Shown one piece after another: positions 55,673 through 64,000 of a stretch of DNA of 64,000 nt; positions within the stretch are counted from its first letter, which is position 1, and each line of letters begins with the position of its first letter. Source of the stretch: Bos javanicus (taxonomy: Eukaryota > Chordata > Mammalia > Artiodactyla > Bovidae); contig NC_083885.1 of assembly GCF_032452875.1 (NCBI RefSeq), forward strand, positions 34,017,925 through 34,081,924, read 5' to 3'. The position numbers and the translations under genes are program-made. The notes beneath the pieces are model-generated. The model had not been told where the DNA came from. It saw only the letters and a program-made list of their open reading frames with translations, and searched no databases.

Positions 55673-56060
55673 CAGAGTTAGAAGAAACACACCAAAGCCA
55701 GCTGATTTAAGGAGTGAGGTACAGGCTGGAGACGCGAATCCAGGAGGCCTTGGCACATAAACAAGTTGATGAAACAATAAAAGGGGGATAAGACAGACAC
55801 TTTGTTTCTCACAGGGTGGCTGGAGAATTGAAGCAGATGCTACCCATCCTCTGCTCAGCACCTGTGAAGGACACTTATCACAGGCTTGGGAAGTAGGACT
55901 GTTGGTACTCTTCTTATTTGCAGAAGATCACATGAGGATACCTTCTTAGAATCAGAAAATTTTGGATGGATCATTCAGCTCTTTTGCAGGTATGCAAATT
56001 GAAGCTAAGGCAGGAGAACTGACTTCCCTGACATTTTTCCACCATTAAAGTTTGTTTTTA
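55673..56060. other. Unassigned sequence
   Basis: Nothing recognised except a possible MIR scrap near 55990. Confidence 0.35.
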
Positions 56061-56063
56061 TAT

Positions 56064-56513
56064 AGTCAAAGCTATGGTTTTTCTAGTAGTCATGTATGGA
56101 TGTGAGAGTTGGACCATAAAGAAGGCTGAGCGCTGAAGAATTGATGCTTTTGAACTGTAGTGCTGGAGAAGACTCTTGAGAGTCCCTTGAACTGCAAGGA
56201 GATCAAACTAGTCAATCCTAAAGGAAATCAATCCTGAATATTCACTGGAAGGATTGATGCTGAAGCTCTAATACTTTGGCCACCTGATGCGAAGAGCCAA
56301 CTCATTAGAAAAGACTCTGATGCTGGGAAATATCGAAGGCAGGAGGAGAAGGGGATGACAGAGGATGAAATGGTTGGATGGCATTACCGACTCAATGGAC
56401 AGGGGTTTGAGCAAGCTCTGGGAAATGGCGAAAGACAAGGGAAAAAAGCCTGGCATGCTGCAGTCCATGGAATCTCAAAGAGTCAGACACGACTGAGCGA
56501 CTGAACAACAAAA
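56064..56513 (+). mobile_element. BovB LINE 3' fragment (sense)
   Basis: It starts 'agtcaaagctatggtttttc' and ends 'gagcgactgaacaacaaaag'. Its ORF remnant carries stops and a small insertion ('caagggaaaaaag'). No clear TSD. Confidence 0.94.
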
Positions 56514-57495
56514 GACCCAGCACAGAAGAAGGAAGGTGACATTTAACTGTACCTGATGATCAATTAGACAGGAGGGCACCAATAAACATTCTCAAGGCCA
56601 AGGCTGATGAGCGTAGGTCCTGATTCTGTGACTGCTTCCCTCGTCTGATGGGGGTGGCTTCTCCTCTGATTGAAACTCTCCTGACTTGGTTTCCATGACA
56701 TCGTGCTCTCCTGATTTCCTAACAAAGAAGAGAGAGAAGAAAAAAAGAAAAGGCAGAAGGGAAAGTGACTTAGGGTGGGTCCCTTAGAAGTGGAGCCCAT
56801 GGCAGGATCGGGGTGCCCTGAGTGGAGGCGGAGGGCTCTTAGGATAGGCAGAATGAGGGAAGCAGCACAGAGGAGGAGCTAAGAAGGATGTGACCTTGAG
56901 CAGAGGCCATGCCTAATCCCATGGGGAGCCCTAGGGCATGAACTGCACCAAAGGTGGTCCCACCTGGCAGAAGGAAACCAGCCCTGTGTGCCTCAGTTAG
57001 TCGGTGCCTGGAGCCACAGCTGGGGCGGGAAGAGGGCAGTGCAGGGCACCAACTTGTCAAGCAGCCCCTGTTTAGTGGAGGGCAAGTCTGCAGAGAAGGG
57101 GGCAGCTGTGAGTCATCAGCACCCAACACTCATGGCCGCTGGGATGATCCCCAGTTACAGCAGAAGAAAGGAAGGGAGGACCGGGGGAAAGAAGGAAGCA
57201 AGGGTGCATTCAGTGATCACCAGGGCAGCTTTGTAGAGGCCACAACAATTCTCTTATTGCAATCTTCCCTAAAACCCAACCAAGTCTAAGTGTTACTCGC
57301 TTCAGTTTATTGATGCAGAAAATGGTGGGGTGGGGGGAGAAAGGGGATGGAGTATTATCTGAGATTTTGAAGGAATAATGAAGTGACCCCCACCCCCAGA
57401 AAATGACCAACCAATGTGAGAAAGTGTCAGACTATTCACCTTTAAAGAGCAACCTACAGAGCCCAAAGGCTCTCAACAAGCCTTAGTCCTAGGAT
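56514..57495. other. Unassigned sequence with a G-rich tract
   Basis: 'ggtggggtggggggagaa' (57324-57341) is followed by another GGGG. No repeat or exon recognised. Confidence 0.35.
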
Positions 57496-57499
57496 TAAG

Positions 57500-57590
57500 G
57501 AGCAGGTATCAGAGATCTGAATTCCCTGTACTCCTTAACCTTTCTAGACCTCAGCTTCCAAGCCTGTGAAATGGGCGGGACATGGACTGA
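57500..57590 (+). repeat. MIR fragment (sense)
   Basis: 'ctccttaacctttctagacc' followed by 'tcagcttccaagcctgtgaa' is the MIR core. Confidence 0.65.
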
Positions 57591-58060
57591 CTGTGGAAGC
57601 CTGAAGGGTGGTCTCCAACAACCTCCCCTGGCCCAGTCTCTGGACCCAGTGACTATCCGCTCCCAAGGCAAGCAAAAGGGACTGCGCAGATATGATTGAA
57701 TAAAACATCATGAGATGGGGAGATGAGCTGGATTATCCAAGTGAGTTCTAGATGTCATCACAAACACCGCAGCAAAGGGGGATTTGACACGGAAAAGCAG
57801 GGCGAGTGAGGACACAAGATTCAGAGAAAGAAGATGCTAAGTGTCTGGCTTTGGAGAAAAAGGCCACAAACCAAAGAATACAGGAAGAGATGAGGAAATG
57901 GATTCTCTCCTTGAGCCTCCAGAAGGAAGTAGCCACAGAGCATGTTGATTCTCAGCCCCAACGACTCTGTCTGAGCTCCTGACTTATAGAACCAAGAAAA
58001 AATTTGTGTTGTTTGAAGCCATCGTGTCTGTGGTCATTTGTTGTGGTAGCGACATAAAAA
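57591..58060 (+). repeat. Ancient LTR-like repeat, same type as 26340-26920
   Basis: 'gcagatatgattgaataaaa', 'gctggattatccaagtgagt' and 'aaatttgtgttgtttgaagc' are shared landmarks of an old dispersed LTR-like family. The name is uncertain. Confidence 0.5.
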
Positions 58061-59140
58061 TGAAGAGTGAGCATCATTTCACTCTTAGAAAAACTGTGAC
58101 ACAAGTTGATGTTCCCAAGGCCCAGGGTGGGGCCAGTTTGTTAGTGGAAACAGGGGTGGGTGTGTGTTGGGGGGAGGTGGGAATAGTTACAGCTCTAGTT
58201 GCCTGAATCACAGCTGCTGGAATCCACCACTTGCCCGGGAGGCTTCCTGAACCTTCCCACAGCACAACATCCCCCTCAGCCAGGAACTGGATGGACTTCA
58301 GGAAGTGTCCATTTGATTGGCTTTGAGTTTTGGGGTTTGCACATCAAGCATCCTGATCATGAATAAGGTTGAATATGGAACTGGGCAGTGATGGGGGTGG
58401 TAACCCACAGAAAGATGAGCAGGCCTGGGAAATGCGCACAGCACCAATGAACAGACGTCTGGAACACTCAGGCGACTTCATGGGGCTCTGGGGCCCCAGC
58501 TGAGAGCAGGATGTGGAGTCGAGGGAGGGGAGGGACGCCTCTCAGCCATTAGTTTGCCCTGTGACTCCAGACAGTTCCCCGAAGCCTACTCTCTGGGATT
58601 CCATCTCCAGTCTGAGACAGCAGCGGGTGACCTGGGTGAGCCCCTGGGAGCCTGCCTTCTCTAATACTGGGTAGTTTCACATTCCTAGTCAGGCCTGCAG
58701 CCAGGCTGGCTGACCCCACTGGACACTCAAGATTTAGAGGATTACAGAGCCAAAGGCTCAGGAAAAGCAAAATCCCAGGGCCTCCCAAAGACAGTTAGAG
58801 AGGCAAGATGAAGAATGCACTGTCAAAATATTTTGTCTGAAAACAGACCAAGGCAGAGTGCAAAATGCAGATTGCACGTCCATCCCAAACAGACAGAACC
58901 GGAACGAAGGGTGCAGCCCTAAAACAGACACGTTTACAGAAACAGGAGAAAGTCTTCCTCCAGAGGCCTGTTTTATCCAGAAAACACATAAATCAATTCC
59001 CAGGGGGACTAAGGTAATAAAAACAGCGTCAGGGGCTCTGGAAGCATCTCAATGACAGTACTGACCAGTGACCTTCCAAAACTCTACCTCAACAGCCTGG
59101 GAAGAGAGATGCCTCTTAACCAGAAAGGAAGGAGCTGCAT
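58061..59140. other. Unassigned sequence with a G-rich tract
   Basis: 'gtgtgttggggggaggtggg' (58161-58180) follows 'aggggtggg', making a possible quadruplex-forming patch. No repeat or exon recognised. Confidence 0.35.
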
Positions 59141-59144
59141 TTAC

Positions 59145-59285
59145 AGCAAGCCCTGTGACAGGCAAAGGAAGCTGAACTTGGAGAGGAAAGCCACAAGTTC
59201 AAGGTCAGAAAGCTACAAAGCAGCTGAGATGGGATTCAGAAGCAGGACTGTTGAACCTCAAATCCCCCAAGTCCTGAGCCACCGA
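59145..59285 (-). repeat. MIR SINE (antisense)
   Basis: 'acaagttcaaggtcagaaag' and 'ctgagatgggattcagaagc' are antisense MIR blocks. Confidence 0.65.
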
Positions 59286-59600
59286 GAAAACTGAAGAGAT
59301 GAATTCAGGTGAATTCCTTAGAGTAGGCCAAGCTCAGTAACATTTCATTAACAGAAAGTTCTGGAAGTTCTGGGCACCTGTTTAAACTTTGTGATGGTCA
59401 TGGTAAAAGGAAGTTATCATGCTTATCTAAAGCCAAAGGCCCATCAGTCTAATAAAGACAAAAACAAGGATGGAAGGACCAAGAATGGCCTAGGGTGGTC
59501 CTTCAGACCCCTCTGAGGCCAATAGGCACTGGCCTGCTCTCAGGAAGTACTTTTTATGAGTCACTGCTGATGAGGTGTGACTTTCCCCTCACAAGAAGTG
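59286..59600. other. Unassigned sequence
   Basis: Nothing recognised. Confidence 0.35.
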
Positions 59601-59855
59601 TTCAAACATAAAGTGAAAGGGTCTGCTGCTCAGTCATGTCTGGTTCTTTGTGACCATGGACTGTAGCCCATCAGTCTCCTCTGTCCATGGACAGAATTCT
59701 TTCCAGGCAAGAATTCTGGAAAAGAATTTGTTGCCAAAGAGTGGGTTGCCATTTCCTTCTCCAGGGGATCTTCCTGACCCAGGGATTGAACCCAGGTCTC
59801 CTGCATTGCAGGTGGATTCTTCACCATCTGAGCCACCAGGGAAGCCATTCAAACA
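59601..59855 (-). mobile_element. Bov-tA SINE (antisense) with TSD and internal duplication
   Basis: The body (59609-59847) ends with the reversed head 'gagccaccagggaagcc'. 'ttcaaaca' repeats at 59601-59608 and 59848-59855. The Bov-A part carries an extra 'aattct' module near 59695-59740. Confidence 0.92.
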
Positions 59856-61005
59856 GAAGATCTTTCCAAACCACTTGATGATATCAACTTCCTCCTTGGG
59901 ATTTCAGGCCTTTCCCGTCTGCCCTGCCCCCACCCCCATCTTAGCACACCACTTTCCCACCAGCATCTTCTCTCACACTTGAACTCCTAACCTCTTACTC
60001 CTCAACCACACTGACCCATCTGTTGAAATGTTCATGAACCTTTTCTATACCTGGGGATTCCAAAACGCTTTTATACATCTGCTCAAAAGCCTCTCCTTGG
60101 CCAGCCACACTCTCAAGCTATCTGGGGACATTTCCTTTACATTCCTTTGCAACTGACTCCATGTGCCTCCTTCCCCACCCCTTTGGAGACCAGCTAACAG
60201 CCATGCCTTTGTTCCTCCATCACCCAGCACCAAGCTTAACTCGAAGTAGGCCTCAGTTCAAGAGTTTTGTATGAAAGTAGCCAGCTTATGTGGCTTGCAC
60301 TCTTGAGCCACCTTCCCAGAGGGAAAACCCATGCCCTGACACACCCAAAGCCCTGCCCAGGCCAACCCAGAAGCCCTAGGCCCATGGGGGGAAGCCAGGA
60401 AGCTTGTGGTCAACTTTGAAACTATGACAATAACAATTTTATTTTTAAAAGCTTAAAAACTCAGAGAAGAAACCATCAGGAAGCTCTATTCGGGGCCTCT
60501 GGGCTCAGTAATCATAAAAGTCAGTGATACCTTAAAAATGAGACTACTTTCCTGATTCTCAAGGGGCTCACAGAGGTTGGCTGATACCCTGCTATTTGCA
60601 TATGATATCCTCGCAGACATTACAATGCATCTCCGCAGCCTTGCTCTGAATCTCTGCTATGCCAACGCTGAAGACGCTTCTCTGGCAGATGGCCATGCAG
60701 ACCAGACGCTGAGTACAGTCCTAGTCTTTCCTCACAACAGGAATGCAGGGATCTGGTTCTCGGCTGGGAACCCACTGATGGACGAAGACACACAGCCCTT
60801 CTCCTCCCAGACTGAACATGGGGAGCTGCCTGGGGCCCCTCGGATAAAACCGTGTCCAGCTGAAAGTCTCTGATCAAGTCACCCCATGGAAAACCCCAGC
60901 AAGCTATCCCGGGGCCTCGGGGACACAATCAGGGGTGAACTCCGAGTAGACACCAAAGGATTCAATAAGAATGGAAACACTACACTTGCATAGACTTTGC
61001 TTATT
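59856..61005. other. Repeat-poor sequence with POU octamer
   Basis: A perfect octamer 'atttgcat' lies at 60594-60601. A forward frame of 98 codons (60577-60873) covers it but has no recognised domain. No repeat seen. Confidence 0.4.
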
Positions 61006-61009
61006 GAAA

Positions 61010-61135
61010 ATGGCTTTCACACACCCCATCTCATTTAGCCCTCCCAGGATGGGTCAGAGGAGATGCCATTGGTCTCTCCCTGTGTGACATATGGCGCCTG
61101 AGTCCCGGAGAAGGGGAAATGACCTTACCCAGACC
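61010..61135 (-). repeat. MIR SINE (antisense)
   Basis: 'cccatctcatttagccctcc' and 'gtcccggagaaggggaaatg' are antisense MIR blocks. Confidence 0.55.
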
Positions 61136-61229
61136 AAGTCTATCGGTGTCTTGAGCAGCAGCATCCTTCTCTCGACATTCTCTCTCCACAATACCCAGCC
61201 CAGGGCTTGCCCAGAGTGAGAACTCAATG

Positions 61230-61591
61230 CAGTTGACCCTTGAATGACATGGGTTTGAACTGCACAGGGGCCCCTGGGTCAGGAAGATCCCCTGAAGAAG
61301 GGAATGGCTACCCACTTCAGTATTCTTACCTGGAGAATCCCATGGACAGAGGAGCTTGGTGGGCTACAGTTCATGGGGTTGCAAAGAGTCGGACACGACT
61401 GAGTGGCTAACACTTTCACTTATATATGGATTTGTCTCGCTATAATACCATAAGACTACACAATCCCCCACTGGTTGAACCTGCAGATGCTGAGTACCAT
61501 GCACAAAGATGGCTGATTATCAGTCATACATGGATCTTCAGCTACACAGACGGCCAGCACCCGAATCCCCTCCTTGCTCAATGGTCAACTG
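61230..61591 (+). repeat. Tigger-like MITE split by a SINE piece
   Basis: The left terminal repeat is 'cagttgacccttgaatgaca'; the right end closes with 'atggtcaactg'. The insertion point of the Bov-tA piece (61270-61425) separates 'tttgaactgcacagg' from 'cttatatatggatttgt', which adjoin in the family pattern. Confidence 0.7.
61270..61425 (+). mobile_element. Bov-tA SINE lacking most of its tRNA-like head
   Basis: It begins only at 'cccctgggtcaggaagatcc', that is, from the box B region onward. It ends after 'gactgagtggctaac'. It is 5'-truncated with no clear TSD. Confidence 0.88.
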
Positions 61592-61814
61592 TAAAATTTA
61601 ACTGAGCTCATTTAATTGCATCCCTGCAGTGAAACAAAGAAAAGACGGCTCTTGGTTTTGGTGCCAATACATTTTAAGGCATACAGGAGAAGGCATTCAG
61701 ATGTGGTGGGGAGAGAGTGACGTTCTGAATGCCCCACGGACCACCCAGCACAGGCATCTGCATGTCTCAAGAACAGAGCCAACTGTATTCGCCTGACCTC
61801 AGAACCATCCACCT

Positions 61815-61905
61815 TTTCCCCGGAAGATCACACAGGGGCCAAACGGCAGGAGCAGGTTTTGAACCCATGTCGCCTGACCTCAGAGACCCTGCATTATCTC
61901 CCAGA
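61815..61905 (-). repeat. MIR fragment (antisense)
   Basis: 'agatcacacaggggccaaac' and 'caggttttgaacccatgtcg' are antisense MIR. 'gcctgacctcaga' also occurs just upstream near 61791. Confidence 0.6.
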
Positions 61906-62054
61906 GGGAGTCCGCCTGGGTGCCCAGCCTAGCCCCAATCTTCCCTTTCAATGACCTTTAACTCCTTTCATTTCTATCTCCTGACTTTCAGGAATTGGTC
62001 TCTTTTTGCTCGCCTCCACTGAAATAGTCTAGGTTGAATAACTTTACATCCATT

Positions 62055-62658
62055 TGTAACTGTTGCTGTTCAGTTGCCAAGTCATGTCTGACTCTTGGTG
62101 ACCCCATGCACTCCAGCACGTTTCCCTGTCCCTCGACATCTCCTGGAGTTTGCCCAAGTTTATGCCCATTAAGTCAGTGATGCCATCAGCCAGCTCATTC
62201 TCTGTCTCCCCCTTCTCCTCCTGCCCTCAATCTTTCCCAGCATCAGGGTCTTTTCCAATGAGTCGACTCTTCACATCAGGTGATCAAACTATTGAAGCTT
62301 CAGCTTCAGCATCAGTCCTTCCAATGAATATTCAGGGTTGATTTCCTTTAGGATTGACTGCTTTGATATCAGTGCAGTCCAAGGGACTCTCAAGAGTCTA
62401 TTCCAGCATCACAATTCAAAAGCCTCAATTCTTCGGTGCTCAGCCTTCTTTATGGTCCAGCTCTCACATCCGTACATGACTACTGGAAAAACCACAGCTT
62501 TGACCATATGGACCTTTGTCGGCAAAGTGATGTCTCTGCTTTCTAATACACTGTCTGGGTTTGTCATAGCTTTTCTTCCAAGGACCAAGCATCTTTGAAT
62601 TTCATGGCTACAGTCACCATGCACAGTGATTTTGGAGCCCAAGAAAATAAAATCTCCA
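62055..62658 (-). mobile_element. BovB LINE 3' fragment (antisense)
   Basis: This is the longest BovB piece. It runs from the tail side ('gttgctgttcagttgccaag') into the ORF ('cagtgattttggagcccaag'). A reverse frame of 77 codons (62409-62642) retains part of the BovB ORF C-terminal region; other frames are interrupted. Confidence 0.95.
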
Positions 62659-62659
62659 C

Positions 62660-63485
62660 TGAGTGTGAGTTAAAACATTAGCTCTCCATGAGGACCTGGG
62701 TTTTCAACCACCTTCTTCTATGACCCCTGACACAGAGATTCAGAGGGCCCCCCCAGAGGGGTGATATTTCAGGCAAGGCCTGTTCTGGTGGCCCTGCCCA
62801 GGAAGCCCACTCATGGATCTGGCAGGGAGCAAGCGCCGGGGAGTTTCACCAGGGCTGCCTCACAGGAGCACAATTTTTAAATCCTTGTGAGCAGTGATCC
62901 TGAAGCACAAATAGCCCGCTTATCGTGGAGAAATAGGTGGGGCAAGTTCAGGCACAGGGCCGAAGAGGAAATGCCCAGCTGCGATCTCGTTGTGCATCTG
63001 ATCAGCCTGCCACATGCATCCCAATTCCCCCAGGGAGAGCAAGGAGGATGCTGGGCCTGTTAGCTTGAACACTCCACTGGGAAAAAAAAACTTTCCATGT
63101 GAGGGAGTGCAGAAACTCATCTCTCTCTTTTCCCTCCTCACAGCAAAGCAGAAGGCCGTCTCTCACCCGCGGTCTCATTATGCTGGCATCAGCTCAGGAG
63201 AGGTGTGTGCGTGTGTCAGTCAGGAGAGGCCGAGGCATGCTGCTGCAACAAGTGCCCCCACTCTCCCATAATTCACCCCACAAAAGGGACTCGAGCCCTT
63301 AAAACTCCTGCCCAGAGTGACCCATAAGTGACTCACTGGCCCAGATCAAGTCAGAGGCAGGTGGTCCCCAGGTCCAGGAACAAAGTGCCTTCCTTTAATC
63401 ACAAGGATTTGGATTTGTCTCTCATCCAACCACTGCCCGTGGTGCACCAGACCCCACACCAGGCAGGTGTAACCGCCATCTGCCC
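62660..63485. other. Unassigned sequence
   Basis: No repeat or exon recognised. A nine-base A-run lies near 63083. Confidence 0.35.
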
Positions 63486-63489
63486 TAAT

Positions 63490-63610
63490 TCTCAACATGT
63501 GCCTGGCAGGCAGGTCTCTTTCCCCATTTTGCAGCTAAGTCATTCGAGGCACACAGTTAATGACAGCAGAGTTTTAAACCCAGAAATCTGACTGGCTCTG
63601 AGGCTCGTGA
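63490..63610 (-). repeat. MIR SINE (antisense)
   Basis: 'ccccattttgcagctaagtc' and 'cacacagttaatgacagcag' are antisense MIR blocks. Confidence 0.65.
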
Positions 63611-63894
63611 CAACCAAGGAAAGCCTCTTCATGGGAAGTCAGCCCAGGCAGGTATGTAATTACAGAGGTCTGGCCAGAGGGTGGGGGTAGGAGGGGGGCC
63701 CTGAGTCCATAGACATGTGGGTGTGCTTCTCCACCCCAGCCTCGCTATTTCTTACTCAAGAGGGAGTGGGCACTAGGCAGGGCGGACTCTGCCAAATTGT
63801 TAAAGGGCCCCACTGGTGATCCTTTCCTCTTGGTACAGCATCTCTGCCTCTAGGAGTCTTGGGAAGACAAACCATTAAGTAAGCGCCAGGCAGT

Positions 63895-64000
63895 GGAGTA
63901 CAAGGAAAACACGGACCGTGGAGCTTAGTGCCAATACCATCTCTACCACTTGGGAGCTGTGTGACTTTAGGCAAGTTACGTAACCTCTCCAGGTCATGGT
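63895..64000 (+). repeat. MIR SINE (sense), cut by window end
   Basis: 'gggagctgtgtgactttagg' followed by 'caagttacgtaacctctcca' is a well-kept MIR core. Confidence 0.8.

Overview
The window is mammalian nuclear DNA from a ruminant, most likely a bovid. It carries many copies of repeats confined to ruminants: BovB (RTE-type) LINE 3' ends, Bov-tA and BOV-A2 SINEs, CHR SINEs, and a bovid L1 3' end. These sit on a background of old mammal-wide repeats (MIR, L2, L1M, MER5/MER20, Tigger relatives, MaLR-like LTRs). I cannot tell cattle, buffalo, sheep or goat apart from sequence alone. Repeat names come from remembered consensus patterns; no masking program was run, and all edges are approximate unless a target-site duplication (TSD) is given.

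I found no convincing protein-coding exon. The open frames are short, cross repeats and microsatellites, and none encodes a recognisable cellular protein. The only coding-like remains are decayed retrotransposon pieces: the C-terminus of BovB reverse-transcriptase ORFs (about 18.8-19.2, 32.8-33.4, 53.0-53.6, 56.1-56.5 and 62.1-62.7 kb) and the C-terminus of an L1 ORF2 with its Cys/His motif (46.2-46.5 kb). The window is therefore intergenic or lies inside a large intron.

Layout. 0-6 kb: L2, MIR and L1 relics, one CHR SINE with a TSD, and a two-part inverted L1. 6-10 kb: opposed CA and TG microsatellites, a BOV-A2, a Tigger-type MITE, and a repeat-poor block with a perfect CArG box. 10-13 kb: mostly unique, then a U6 snRNA copy fused to an L1 3' end inside a Bov-type SINE. 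15-21 kb: Bov-tA, BOV-A2, BovB and CHR copies, several with clean TSDs. 22-25 kb: two L2 elements tail to tail and old L1. 25-32 kb: mostly unique, with some GC-richer and conserved-looking blocks. 32.6-34.1 kb: an internally deleted Tigger1-like transposon with a nested BovB. 35.0-36.4 kb: an inverted duplicate pair that I cannot assign to a family. 37-45 kb: BovB, BOV-A2, Bov-tA and MIR around repeat-poor DNA. 46-49 kb: a Tigger fragment joined to L1, a BovB, and an LTR split by a Bov-tA. 50-57 kb: a BOV-A2, an L1 tail split by a BovB, and a MaLR-like solo LTR. 57-64 kb: an LTR-like repeat, MIRs, a Bov-tA, a Tigger-like MITE split by a SINE piece, and a BovB.

The best observations are the U6/L1 chimera with its 16-bp TSD (12755-13161), the unassigned inverted duplication (35009-35223 against 36197-36417), a SINE-borne CTCF-core match at 20311-20323, and several repeat-poor blocks with transcription-factor-like motifs. 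I saw nothing that amounts to a new gene system.
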